The notes under the pieces are model-generated. The model worked only from the letters and a program-made list of their open reading frames with translations, was not told the origin of the DNA and did no database searches. Source: Gemmatimonadales bacterium (lineage in GTDB: Bacteria; Gemmatimonadota; Glassbacteria; GWA2-58-10). From it: DNA of 64,000 bases. This document shows positions 1 through 9,145 of this stretch, in pieces. The stretch lies in assembly GCA_024278175.1 (NCBI GenBank), contig JAJRTS010000070.1, positions 62,001 to 126,000 on the forward strand, read 5' to 3'. Within the stretch, counting starts at the first letter, position 1. The number at the start of each line of letters is the position of its first letter. The position numbers and the translations under genes were made by a program.

Positions 1-972
1 ATTGAGCTCAAACCGCCGTTTGTGCGCATGGGCTATGACGAGTGCATGGAACTCTACGGGATCGATCGCCCGGACCTGCGTTACGACCTTCAGATCAAGG
101 ACCTCTCCGACGCCTTCCGTGGCTGCGAGTTCCGCGTGTTCAACCAGATTCTCGACACCGGCGGCCGTATCCGCGGGATTGTCGTGCCGGGCGCGGCGGG
201 CTACAGCCGCAAGGAACTCGACGACATCAATGCCGTGGCCGTGGACATGGGTTCCAAGGGCTGCGTGTGGCAGCGCGTGGGCGGCGGCGGCGAGCACGAC
301 AGCTCGATCAAGAACATCGTCAGCCAGCCCTATTTCGACAAGGCCGCCGAGTTGGCCGGGGCCTCCCGGGGCGACCTGCTGGTGTTTGTCGGCGGTCCGG
401 ACTCGCTGACCAGCAAGGTCCTGGCCCGCCTTCGCCAGTACCTGGCCGCCAGGGAAGGGCTGATCGACAAGAACAAGCTTTCCTTTCTCTGGGTCACCGA
501 TTTCCCGCTGTTCGAACGCGACGAGGCCACCGGGGCGCTCAGTTCGTCGCATCACCCGTTCACCAGCCCGCATCCCGAGGACCTGGACAAGCTGGAATCC
601 GAGCCGGAGAAAGTGCGCAGCCGCGCCTACGATATCGTGCTCAACGGCTACGAGATCGGCGGCGGCAGTATCAGGATTCACAACCCGGACGTGCAGCGCC
701 GGATTTTCCGCGCCCTGGGTATCAGCGACGAGCAGGCCGAGTACAAGTTCGGCTTCCTGCTCAAGGCGTTCCAGTACGGTGCGCCGCCCCACGGCGGAAT
801 CGCGATGGGCATGGACCGGGTGGCGATGCTGCTGTGCGGTACGGACTCGATCCGCGACGTTATCCCGTTCCCCAAAAGCTCGAAAGCCAGCGGGCTGATG
901 GAGGATGCGCCGGCGATGGTTGAGGAGAAGGAACTGCTGGAGCTGCACATTCGCAAGATCGTCAAGAAGTGA
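1..972 (+). CDS. aspS: Aspartyl-tRNA synthetase, C-terminal part (5' end outside window)
   Basis: The reading frame is open from base 1 and gives about 323 residues of a class II aspartyl-tRNA synthetase, which charges tRNA-Asp (or tRNA-Asp/Asn) in the cytoplasm. It begins in the catalytic core (KPPFVRMGYDECM) and contains the bacterial-type GAD insertion. It then returns to the core with WVTDFPLFERDE, HHPFTSPHPED, the motif with GGGSIRIHNPDVQ, and the motif 3 region GGIAMGMDRVAMLLCG, ending with the conserved PFPKSSKASGLMEDAP tail. The C-terminus looks complete and stops with TGA. The N-terminal anticodon-binding OB domain lies upstream of the window, so discriminating versus non-discriminating type cannot be judged. 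Confidence 0.97.
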   Translation: MELKPPFVRMGYDECMELYGIDRPDLRYDLQIKDLSDAFRGCEFRVFNQILDTGGRIRGIVVPGAAGYSRKELDDINAVAVDMGSKGCVWQRVGGGGEHDSSIKNIVSQPYFDKAAELAGASRGDLLVFVGGPDSLTSKVLARLRQYLAAREGLIDKNKLSFLWVTDFPLFERDEATGALSSSHHPFTSPHPEDLDKLESEPEKVRSRAYDIVLNGYEIGGGSIRIHNPDVQRRIFRALGISDEQAEYKFGFLLKAFQYGAPPHGGIAMGMDRVAMLLCGTDSIRDVIPFPKSSKASGLMEDAPAMVEEKELLELHIRKIVKK

Positions 973-1130
973 GTCCTGAGGTTAATCAATGGACTTCGCT
1001 TGAATTATGGTGCAAAAAGTCGCAGATTTAGCTGAAGGCCATTGCCGGGACGGGGAGTGCTGAAGGGGAGTCGGTTCTCGCCGCGGCGAACCGGCAAGGG
1101 GCAAAATAATCTGGAAAGGACCGGGCAATA

Positions 1131-2117
1131 TTGGTAACGACCGCCGATAGCAGCGAAGCGACACGCAGGATACCGATGGAGGGGGTGGACTTCCAGGGAT
1201 TGTTCGGGCCGAACGACCGCAACTTGCGGTTGCTGGAGACCATGTTCGGCTGCGAGGCTTATCTGCGCGGCGAGCAGATGGTGCTCAGCGGGCGGGAGCC
1301 GGAACTGGAGGAGATGGAGCGTACGCTGCGCAGGCTGATCGCGATGGTGCAGACGGGCCGTGAGTTGCAGAGTGAGGAAATCGGGATGGTGGCCAGCCAG
1401 GTCCGTAATGGCGAGACCATTGACGGCGAGGTGTTCGAGGCGGCCAATATCTACATGACCGGCCGCAAGAAAGTGATCAAGGCCCGCGGACCAAGCCAGG
1501 ACAAGTATTTGCGAATGATCCGCCGCAGTGATATCGTGGTCGGAATCGGCCCGGCGGGTACGGGTAAAACCTACCTGGCGGTGGCGGCGGCCGTGGATGC
1601 GCTGAACAAGAAGCAGGTCAAGCGGATTATCCTGGCCCGCCCGGCTGTGGAGGCCGGCGAAAAACTGGGCTTTCTTCCCGGCGACATGCAGGAGAAAGTG
1701 AATCCCTACCTTCGCCCGCTCTACGATGCGCTGGAAGACATGCTGGTCGACGACAAGGTGGAGCGGCTGATCGAAAATGGAACGATTGAAATTGCACCGA
1801 TCGCGTTCATGCGCGGCCGCACGCTCAATGATGCATTCGTGATCCTGGACGAGGCGCAGAACACCACCCGCTTGCAGATGAAGATGTTCCTGACCCGTCT
1901 GGGCCTGAACAGCAGGGCCGTGATCACCGGCGACAAAACCCAGGTGGACCTTCCAGGGGAGAAAATGAGCGGACTGTTGCAGATCGAGGAAATCCTGAAG
2001 GGAATCGATGGGATCGAGTTCATCTATTTCAACCAGGAGGATGTGGTCCGCCACAAGCTGGTCAAGGATATCGTCCGGGCGTATCAAAAAGCGGGTGACA
2101 CCGAAGAGGTATCCTGA
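1131..2117 (+). CDS. phoH: PhoH family ATPase (YbeZ-like)
   Basis: Cytoplasmic PhoH/YbeZ-type P-loop ATPase, a family tied to RNA metabolism and usually encoded beside ybeY, as here with pgpH between them. The 328-residue product has Walker A GPAGTGKT at about residues 140-147 and Walker B FVILDEAQNTT at about 236-246, followed by the ITGD sensor segment. The likely start is TTG at 1131, preceded by GGAAAGGA at 1113-1120; an ATG at about 1176 is an alternative that would trim the N-terminus. The order phoH-pgpH-ybeY is common in bacteria and suggests a shared role in ribosome and rRNA maintenance. That role is inferred from the family. Confidence 0.93.
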   Translation: MVTTADSSEATRRIPMEGVDFQGLFGPNDRNLRLLETMFGCEAYLRGEQMVLSGREPELEEMERTLRRLIAMVQTGRELQSEEIGMVASQVRNGETIDGEVFEAANIYMTGRKKVIKARGPSQDKYLRMIRRSDIVVGIGPAGTGKTYLAVAAAVDALNKKQVKRIILARPAVEAGEKLGFLPGDMQEKVNPYLRPLYDALEDMLVDDKVERLIENGTIEIAPIAFMRGRTLNDAFVILDEAQNTTRLQMKMFLTRLGLNSRAVITGDKTQVDLPGEKMSGLLQIEEILKGIDGIEFIYFNQEDVVRHKLVKDIVRAYQKAGDTEEVS

Positions 2118-2137
2118 AGGTCGAATGACCGCGAAAA

Positions 2138-2179
2138 ACCTGTACCCTCCGGACCCGGACCGGGTGCGGGTTTTTCTTT
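2138..2179 (+). terminator. Rho-independent terminator after phoH
   Basis: Arms ACCTGTACCC (2138-2147) and GGGTGCGGGT (2162-2171) pair over 10 bp if G-U pairs are allowed. The stem runs into TTTTTCTTT. It lies between phoH and the HD-domain gene. Confidence 0.6.
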
Positions 2180-2239
2180 AGCGGTTTACTCCGCCCGCAA
2201 GGATGCGGCTCATTCATTAAAAAGGCGGTGATGCGTTTT

Positions 2240-4666
2240 ATGACCGGATTAATGCAAAAGATCAGGTCGAAGCGCAAGCGGCTGGTCAAGGAGTTCAAGG
2301 CCAGGACAAGGATCGAGTGCTGGCCCGCGAATCCATGGTTCCGGCACGGTTCCAGGGTGGCGCTGGCTGTTTTGCTGGCCTGGCTGGCCCTGATGCTTAC
2401 GCCGGGCCGTAGTTCTTACGACCCGTTTTTTGACATCCAGGCCGGCAGCGTAGCCGACCAGGACATTATCGCTCCGTTCGATTTCCAGGTCTATAAAAAC
2501 CACGCTGAATTAGCGGCCGAGCGAAAAGCCGCGGCCGATCAGGTGCGGCCTGTACTCGAATTCCTGCCGGGTATGCGGGAAACGGTGGTCGGTGAGCTGC
2601 TTGATTATTTTGGCTGGTTCGAGCAGGCCTGGAGCGATTCCATCCTGGCCCTGGAGCTGATCGGCTGGGAGCGGTTCGCCTCGGAGCGGGAGAGCGGGAA
2701 GAGCGGATATAAGGTCAAGCCAATAGTGTTGAACTACCTGTATGCGGCCGATTCCAGCCTTTCGCTTTCCGACGAGGAAATAGTCTACCTGTTCGATCCG
2801 GTGCGCTCCAACCTGCTCAAGACCCGGATGAAAGATTTCCTGGTCGGCAGGCTGCGTACCGGTCTGATCGCCGGTGAGGCCTACCGCCGGATCGGCCACC
2901 CGCAGGTCAGCCTCAGGCGCAGCGGCAAGGAAGAGATTGTTGCCACTGCCGAACTGATTTCCGTGGATCAGGCCCTTGAGCAGGCCGCAGGCGTGATAGT
3001 TGACAGCGACAACCCGGAGTTGAGCAGGAGTTTGTTTTTGCAGATTCTCCCCCGTTTTCTCCAGCCCAACATTGTTTACAATCTGACCGAAACCGACCGT
3101 CGGAAGCAGGTGGCCGCCGACAATATCAGCCCTATGCGCGAGGAGATGGTACTTAAGGGGGAGAAAATTATCGGCCGGGGCGAACGCGCCGGAGCGTTGC
3201 AACTCGAGCGCCTTGACAACCTTCGCACCGAACTGGAAAAGCGCGGGCTGCTGCAGGGCGATCTGGCCCAGCGTCTGCGCGAGCTTGGCATCTGGGCGAT
3301 TTATCTGATACTCCTGCTCGGTGCCGGGATTTTCTTTTATCTCCATTGTCCCAAGCTTTACGCAAAATATTCCCGGCTGGCCCTGGTTTCGCTCTGCTTC
3401 CTGATCGTGCTGGGCCTGAGCTGGCTGGTGCTGGTAAGCGAGCAGCTGCCGAGCTACCTGCTGCCCGTGGCGATCAGCTCCATGCTGATCAGCTACCTGA
3501 TAGACGACGAGGTGGCGCTGGTGGGCTCGCTGTGCATGGCCCTGATGTTGGGCGTGCAGAGCAATTTCTCGATCTCCGTGGTGCTGCTGGCCCTGGCGGC
3601 CGGAATCGTGGCTTCGATCTCCGTGCGCAACGTAGAGAGCCGGGACGCCCAGTACGTGCCGATTATCTATATCACGCTGGCCTATCTGGTCGTGCTGCTG
3701 GCGCTGGATTACGGCTACCGCGGCAGCGATTTTATGTCGGTAATGGCTGCGGCGGGCTGGTGCGCGGTCAACGCCACGGTCAGCACCTTTATCGTTGTGG
3801 CCCTGCTGCCACTGTTCGAACACGGTTTTAAGGTCACCAGCAATTTCACCCTGCTTGAGTTGGGCGACCTTAACCGCCCGTTGCTCAAACGCCTGGCTAT
3901 CGAGGCCCCCGGCACATATCATCACTCCATCATTATCGGCTCCCTGGCCGAGGCCGCCGCGGCGGGAATCGGAGCCAACCCGGTCTATGCGCGCGTGGCC
4001 AGCTACTATCACGATATCGGAAAAATCAAGCAGCCAAACTATTTTATCGAAAACCAGACATGTAGAGAAAACCCGCACGACAAGCTTGCGCCGAAAATGA
4101 GCAGCCTGATTATCTCCAACCACGTCAAGGAAGGAATGGAACTGGCGCGCAAGGCCAAGCTGCCGGAGTGCATTACCGATGTGATTCGTCAGCACCACGG
4201 CGACCAGTCAATTTCCTTTTTCTTCAGCAAGGAAAAGGCGCGCAACCCCGATACGACCCTGGTGGAGTCCGATTTCCGTTACCCGGGCCCCAGGCCGCTC
4301 AACCGCGAGAGCGCGATTATCATGCTGGCCGACGCCGCCGAAAGCGCAAGCCGCACGCTCAACGAACCGACTGTAAGCCGGATTCGCAGCCTGATCAAGG
4401 GCCTGATCGACGCCAAACTTCGCGATGGCCAGTTGGATAACACCGAGCTTACCCTGCGCGATCTGACCCGTATCGGCGAGGAATTCCTCACTATCCTGAT
4501 CGGTGTACACCACACCCGGATCGACTATCCCTCTATACCGGAAATGACAAGGGATGATGAACAGCGCAAGCAGCGGGATCGAAGTGATAATCAGCGCGAC
4601 CAGCCGCAAGAGGATAACGGGGTTGTTTGCTCCTATGAAGCGGATGATGACGGAGATCCTGCTTGA
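2240..4666 (+). CDS. pgpH: 7TM-HD membrane phosphodiesterase (PgpH/YqfF family)
   Basis: Membrane protein of about 808 residues in the 7TMR-HD family. Listeria PgpH, a family member, degrades cyclic di-AMP; that activity is inferred here. An N-terminal membrane segment (VALAVLLAWLALML) precedes a large extracytoplasmic 7TMR-HDED region of about 250 residues. A block of several transmembrane helices follows (AIYLILLLGAGIFFYL onward), then a cytoplasmic HD domain with HHSIIIGSLAEAA and the metal-binding YYHDIGKIKQP. The C-terminus is charged and low in complexity. ATG 2240 fits the purine-rich GGCGG at 2224-2228 best; 2231 is also possible. The 3' end overlaps ybeY by about 110 bases, implying translational coupling. 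Confidence 0.92.
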   Translation: MTGLMQKIRSKRKRLVKEFKARTRIECWPANPWFRHGSRVALAVLLAWLALMLTPGRSSYDPFFDIQAGSVADQDIIAPFDFQVYKNHAELAAERKAAADQVRPVLEFLPGMRETVVGELLDYFGWFEQAWSDSILALELIGWERFASERESGKSGYKVKPIVLNYLYAADSSLSLSDEEIVYLFDPVRSNLLKTRMKDFLVGRLRTGLIAGEAYRRIGHPQVSLRRSGKEEIVATAELISVDQALEQAAGVIVDSDNPELSRSLFLQILPRFLQPNIVYNLTETDRRKQVAADNISPMREEMVLKGEKIIGRGERAGALQLERLDNLRTELEKRGLLQGDLAQRLRELGIWAIYLILLLGAGIFFYLHCPKLYAKYSRLALVSLCFLIVLGLSWLVLVSEQLPSYLLPVAISSMLISYLIDDEVALVGSLCMALMLGVQSNFSISVVLLALAAGIVASISVRNVESRDAQYVPIIYITLAYLVVLLALDYGYRGSDFMSVMAAAGWCAVNATVSTFIVVALLPLFEHGFKVTSNFTLLELGDLNRPLLKRLAIEAPGTYHHSIIIGSLAEAAAAGIGANPVYARVASYYHDIGKIKQPNYFIENQTCRENPHDKLAPKMSSLIISNHVKEGMELARKAKLPECITDVIRQHHGDQSISFFFSKEKARNPDTTLVESDFRYPGPRPLNRESAIIMLADAAESASRTLNEPTVSRIRSLIKGLIDAKLRDGQLDNTELTLRDLTRIGEEFLTILIGVHHTRIDYPSIPEMTRDDEQRKQRDRSDNQRDQPQEDNGVVCSYEADDDGDPA

Positions 4667-5027
4667 AGCGGGAGTGGAGCGGGCCGAGTTGTCAGTCTCT
4701 TTTGTCGGCCGGAGCATGATCCGCCGCCTGAACCGTGACTATCTCGGCCACGACCGCGTCACCGATGTGATCTCGTTCAACCTCTCCGAGGGCGCCGGCG
4801 GTGCGCTGGTGGGCGATGTATATATCTGCGTGCTTGTTGCCCGGCAACAGGCGGCCCGTTTCGCTGTGAGCGCCGAGGAGGAGCTGTTCCGCCTGGCCGC
4901 CCACGGCACGTACCATCTGCTGGGCTACGACCATCAGGACACGGCCGGCAGGGAGGAAATGCACGAGCTCCAGGAACGCGCCGTGGTGCGTCATTTCAAG
5001 CGCGCATGGGCGGGAACGTCCGGATAA
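4554..5027 (+). CDS. ybeY: Endoribonuclease YbeY (rRNA maturation factor)
   Basis: Single-domain metalloprotein of about 157 residues involved in 16S rRNA 3'-end maturation and ribosome quality control. The zinc-site signature H-x3-H-x5-H is present as HGTYHLLGYDH. The upstream strand DRVTDVISFNL is also typical. The start region overlaps the end of the HD-domain gene; ATG 4554/4557 follows AAGGG closely. A later start would remove the first strand (GIEVIISATSRKRI), which matches the family N-terminus, so the long overlap is preferred. Confidence 0.93.
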   Translation: MMNSASSGIEVIISATSRKRITGLFAPMKRMMTEILLEAGVERAELSVSFVGRSMIRRLNRDYLGHDRVTDVISFNLSEGAGGALVGDVYICVLVARQQAARFAVSAEEELFRLAAHGTYHLLGYDHQDTAGREEMHELQERAVVRHFKRAWAGTSG

Positions 5028-5090
5028 CCGGTTTCGCGAAAATGGCTGTTACGGAACAATTTTCGTAACTATAATCTTTGTAAAGCTGCG

Positions 5091-6431
5091 ATGGAACCCT
5101 ACTTACTCATATCTTTTCCCTTGCTTCTGGCACTCTCTGCGGTATTCAGCAGCAGTGAAACCGCGTTTTTCTCCCTCTCCAGTTTCGAGCTTTTCCAGCT
5201 TGAGGAAGAACATCCGCTGCGCGGCAAGCGTGTACGCAAGCTGATGGAAAACACGGACATACTGCTCAACGGGATCCTGCTGGGCAACCTGGTGGTCAAT
5301 ATCTGCGCCACGGCGGTGGCCACGGTTCTGCTTCACGGCTTCGGCTTGTCTCAGGGTTGGAGCGACCAGTTGGTGTACCTGCTCGATGTGGCGGGTATGA
5401 CGTTGACCCTGCTAATTTTCTGCGAAATCAGCCCCAAGGTCTACGCTATCGGCGATGCCCCCGCTCTGGCGCTCAGGGTTAGCTGGTTTATCCGTTGGTG
5501 GCTGATCGTGATGCGGCCGTTTATTTTAGTGCTGGTCTGGTTCAGTAGTTGGTTCAAGGGACTGTTCAGCCACGGCGCCGAGGACCATCGGATTCTGGAG
5601 GACGAGCTTAAGCTGATGGTGGACATCTCCGCCGAGCAGGGTGATCTGGAGCAGCAGGAAAAGCGGATAATCCACAATATTTTCGAGCTTGGCGAAACGA
5701 TGGTGCGCGAGATCATGGTGCCGCGCACGGACATCCAGGGCTTTTCACTCGATATGCCGCTCCAGGAGATGATCGACACGGTGCGTGACAAGGGCTATTC
5801 GCGCTATCCGGTCTACGACGGCGACCTGGATAACATTGTCGGGCTGCTCTACGCCAAGGACCTGCTGGATTATGTCTACGGGATCAAACAGATAGAATCG
5901 GTCCGCGACCTGCTGCGCACGGAGCACTACGTGCCGGAGACCAAGTTCTGCGATGAAACCCTGCGCGAGTTCCAGGAGCAGCACGTTTACATGGGGATCG
6001 TGGTCGACGAGTACGGCGGTACGGAGGGGCTGGTTACGGTGGAGGATATAATGGAGGAGATAATTGGAGAGATCCAGGACGAGCACGACGAGGAGGAGCC
6101 GCTGATCGAGGCGCGCTCCGATGGGACCTGGCTGGTGGAGGGCAAGATCGATATCGATGACCTGGCGGAGAACCTGGGCCTGGAACTCGACGAGCAGGAG
6201 CAGGGTTACGATTCGCTCGGCGGTTTTCTGCTGACCCGTTTCGGCCGCCTGCCCACCCCGGGGGAAACAGTGGAATACGGCGGTTTTTCCTTTACGGTCA
6301 CCAAGCTTGTCCGCCGCCGGATCTGGAAGGTGCGGATCGCCAGGCTCTCCGGCCCGGACGGGCCCGCTGCGCCCGGGAAGAACTCGCAAGGCAAACCCGG
6401 CGAATCCGACTCGAGGAGTGAGTCCACTTGA
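5091..6431 (+). CDS. CNNM/CorC-type transporter-associated protein (DUF21, CBS pair, CorC_HlyC)
   Basis: Predicted inner-membrane protein of 446 residues with the CNNM layout: a DUF21 transmembrane domain (about 1-190, with SSSETAFFSLS and the EISPK motif), a CBS pair (about 200-330, with MVPRTDIQGF and DEYGGTEGLVTVEDIMEEIIGEI), and a C-terminal CorC_HlyC domain. Family members are linked to Mg2+/Co2+ transport; older names call them hemolysins. It ends in a TTGA overlap with the next gene, a paralogue, and mgtE follows, so the three form a divalent-cation cluster. Confidence 0.92.
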   Translation: MEPYLLISFPLLLALSAVFSSSETAFFSLSSFELFQLEEEHPLRGKRVRKLMENTDILLNGILLGNLVVNICATAVATVLLHGFGLSQGWSDQLVYLLDVAGMTLTLLIFCEISPKVYAIGDAPALALRVSWFIRWWLIVMRPFILVLVWFSSWFKGLFSHGAEDHRILEDELKLMVDISAEQGDLEQQEKRIIHNIFELGETMVREIMVPRTDIQGFSLDMPLQEMIDTVRDKGYSRYPVYDGDLDNIVGLLYAKDLLDYVYGIKQIESVRDLLRTEHYVPETKFCDETLREFQEQHVYMGIVVDEYGGTEGLVTVEDIMEEIIGEIQDEHDEEEPLIEARSDGTWLVEGKIDIDDLAENLGLELDEQEQGYDSLGGFLLTRFGRLPTPGETVEYGGFSFTVTKLVRRRIWKVRIARLSGPDGPAAPGKNSQGKPGESDSRSEST

Positions 6432-7744
6432 TCGATCTTATCTGGCTGTTGGTGCTAGCCTTGCTGGGCAGCGCGTTTTTCAGCGGCAGCGAGACCGCGC
6501 TGATCTCGGTCAGCAAGGTCAAGCTGCAAGGCTGGCTGGAAGAAGACAGCCGCCTGGGCCGGCTTGCGGCCAGGTTCACCGACAGCCCCGGCGATATTCT
6601 CAGCTCTCTGCTGGTGGGCAACAACCTGATGAACGTGATTGCCACCGTGCTGATCGCCGAGGTGATTTTTCGGGCCTTTCCCCAGCGCCTTTAGCTTTCG
6701 ATCCTGATCAGCGCGCTGGTGATCCCGCTGTTCACGACTCCGCCCATTCTGTTTTTCGGCGAGATTATCCCCAAGAGTATCGCCCGCGAGCACTCGGGGC
6801 GTGTTGTCCGGCTGATCAGCACGCCGCTGCTGGCGGCCCACTACCTGCTCAAACCCGTGGCCTGGATCACCCACCGGATCAGCGCCCGGCTGCTCAGGTT
6901 GCTGGGTGTGCGCCAGCAGAGCCGTGAGCAGATATTCACCCGCAAGAATATCCAGCAAGTGCTGATCGACAGCGAGCGCAGCGGTGTGCTCGACGAGGAA
7001 GAGCGCAACTATATCTCGGGAGTATTCAATTTCAGCGAGACCACGGTTCGCGAGGTAATGACTCCCCGCACGGAAATTACCGCCGTGGCCAAGGATACCC
7101 GGCTCGCAAAGATCGCGGCTGTGATGAGCGAAACCAGCTATTCCAGGATTCCGCTCTACGACGAAACGCTGGACAACATTACCGGGATCGTTCACGTGAT
7201 GGACCTGCTGGGTGGGGAAAACGCCGGTGAGCCGAGGCTTCACCCGGTGATTTTCAGCCCGGAAACGCGCAAGGCCGACAGCCTGTTCTACGAGATGCGC
7301 CAGGCCCGCTGCCATCTGGCCGTGGTGCTCGACGAGTATGGCGGCACAGCGGGAATAGTCACCCTGGAGGACCTGCTGGAGGAGTTGGTGGGAGACATCC
7401 ACGACGTTCACGACAATGCGGGATCACTGGTGAAAATCGGCCAGGATAATAGTATATTTGTCGACGGCCGGACGCGGTTCGAGGAACTCGAGGGCAAGCT
7501 CAGCCTGCCCGAGACAACCCATAACGTGGAAACGATCGGCGGACTGCTGATCGCCGAACTGGGAAGGATCCCCGAGGCGGGGGAGCGCTTCCAGCTCGGC
7601 AACCTGAGAGTCACCGTACTGGAAGCCACCCCCAAGCGGGTTGAGCGGTTGCGGATAAGGGAAGTTGAAGATAGCGGCGGCCCGGACCAGAGCGGAGATA
7701 CCGGCGGCATCAGGACTATCGGAGCCGATGATCAGCCCCGGTGA
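6428..7744 (+). CDS. Second CNNM/CorC-type protein, interrupted by an in-frame TAG
   Basis: Paralogue of the preceding gene, about 438 codons, starting at TTG 6428 (AGGAG at 6414-6418) in a 4-base overlap. DUF21 (SGSETALISVSKVKL, GEIIPKSIAREH), CBS (MTPRTEITAVA, DEYGGTAGIVTLEDLLEELVGDI) and CorC_HlyC domains are all recognisable. However, codon 89 (6692-6694) is TAG, inside the DUF21 transmembrane region just after FRAFPQRL. The same frame continues intact for 349 codons and ends in a GTGA overlap with the mgtE frame. It may be a fresh pseudogene, a base error, or a readthrough gene. Two other genes in the window show the same pattern (see findings). The downstream part alone would lack the first membrane helices. 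Confidence 0.85.
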
Positions 7745-7770
7745 TACGGAGCAATCGGAGAAAAAACGCC

Positions 7771-9114
7771 ATGGAAGAACTGAAACTCGAAATAATTCGT
7801 AAGCTGCTCGAAGAGGGCGAAGAGGGACTCGATGAGCTGCAGCGGATTGTCGGGGAAACCCACGCCGCCGACCTGGCGGATATCGCCGAAGAACTCAGCG
7901 ACGAGCAGCGGAGCGCCTTTCTGGGCCTGATGCCCGCCGAGATCACTTCCCAGACCCTGGCCGAGGTGCGCGATGAGAGCCAGGAGGAGATGATCCGCAG
8001 CCTCGATGACCGGAAACTGCAGGAGGTTTTCGAGGAACTGCCCGATGACGATGCCACCGACATCGTCCAGGAACTGAGCGAACAAGAGGCCGAGCGTGTT
8101 TTCCGCGTGATCGACACCGAGGACCGCCGGGATATTCAGACCCTGATGCGCTACCCGGAGGATACGGCCGGTGGTGTGATGACCAGCGAGTTCGTGGCGG
8201 TGAATCTGGACATGACCGCCGGCGAGGCGATTCGCGAGGTGCGACGGCAGGGTCAGGAGATAGATTTTTACGGTGTCAACGTGGTGGATGCCAAGCAGCG
8301 CTTCCAGGGGACGGTGACCATGCGCAACCTGATCCTTGCCGACCCGGAAGTGAAAATTTCGGACGTGATGGACACCGATGTGGTCACTGTGCCGCCGGAT
8401 ATGGACCAGGAAGAAGTAGCCCGGCTGCTGGCCCGCTACAACCAGGTAGCGATGCCGGTGGTCGAGCGTGACCGCGGCCGCCTGCTGGGCCGGGTGACTG
8501 TCGATGATGTGATCGACATCATGGAACAGGAAATGACCGAGGACATGTTCCGCATGAGCGGCGTGGATGAGGAGGAGAGCGTTGAGACAGTGGGCATCTG
8601 GCACTCTGTGCGCAGCCGCCTGCCCTGGCTGTGCCTGAACCTGCTGCTGCTTTTCATCTCCGCGCAGATTATCCGGCTTTATGTCTACGTGCTTGAACGG
8701 GAAGTGATCCTGGCGATGTTCCTGCCGGTGGTGGCCGGGATCGGCGGCAACACCTCGACCCAGAGTCTGACGGTTACCCTGCGCAGGCTGATGCTCGACG
8801 GCTCGTTCATCGGGCGCAAACGTCGTGTGCTGCTCCATGAAACCATGGTGGGCCTGATGAACGGCCTGCTGGTGAGCATAGTCGTGTTCGCGCTGATCTA
8901 TATCCTTCAGGGTTCCCCGATGCTCGGCCTGGTTGTCGCGCTCGCCTGCTGGCTCTCGATGACTCTGGCGGGTTTTATCGGCGCGATGATTCCGCTCGGC
9001 TTGCGGACACTGGGTTTCGATCCCACCGTTTCCTCCAGCGTTGTGCAAAATTTCACGGACATCCTGGGTTTTTTCCTTCTGCTCGCCCTGAGCGCTTTGA
9101 TCCTGCTGGGTTGA
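7771..9114 (+). CDS. mgtE: Magnesium transporter MgtE
   Basis: Inner-membrane Mg2+ channel of about 447 residues with the full MgtE order. The acidic superhelical N domain (about 1-125) contains LADIAEELSDEQR and ELPDDDATDIVQEL. The CBS pair (about 130-260) contains YPEDTAGGVMTSEFVAV. Five C-terminal transmembrane helices follow, with the pore-lining segment FLPVVAGIGGNTSTQSLTV. Mg2+ binding to the N and CBS domains closes the pore in the known family. ATG 7771 follows GGAG at 7757-7760; the frame also opens at GTG 7741, which overlaps the previous stop. Confidence 0.95.
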   Translation: MEELKLEIIRKLLEEGEEGLDELQRIVGETHAADLADIAEELSDEQRSAFLGLMPAEITSQTLAEVRDESQEEMIRSLDDRKLQEVFEELPDDDATDIVQELSEQEAERVFRVIDTEDRRDIQTLMRYPEDTAGGVMTSEFVAVNLDMTAGEAIREVRRQGQEIDFYGVNVVDAKQRFQGTVTMRNLILADPEVKISDVMDTDVVTVPPDMDQEEVARLLARYNQVAMPVVERDRGRLLGRVTVDDVIDIMEQEMTEDMFRMSGVDEEESVETVGIWHSVRSRLPWLCLNLLLLFISAQIIRLYVYVLEREVILAMFLPVVAGIGGNTSTQSLTVTLRRLMLDGSFIGRKRRVLLHETMVGLMNGLLVSIVVFALIYILQGSPMLGLVVALACWLSMTLAGFIGAMIPLGLRTLGFDPTVSSSVVQNFTDILGFFLLLALSALILLG

Positions 9115-9145
9115 GCGGCCAAATGAAAGCTGATCCCGCATCCGG

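Noticed and set aside
2510-4198. Long minus-strand open frame of 562 codons opposite the HD-domain gene
   Set aside because: It is the mirror of a GC-rich coding sequence. The plus-strand frame carries clear PgpH motifs, while the antisense product is His/Gln-rich and has no domain. Similar long mirrors lie opposite mgtE, murC, murD, sdhA and the RND gene.
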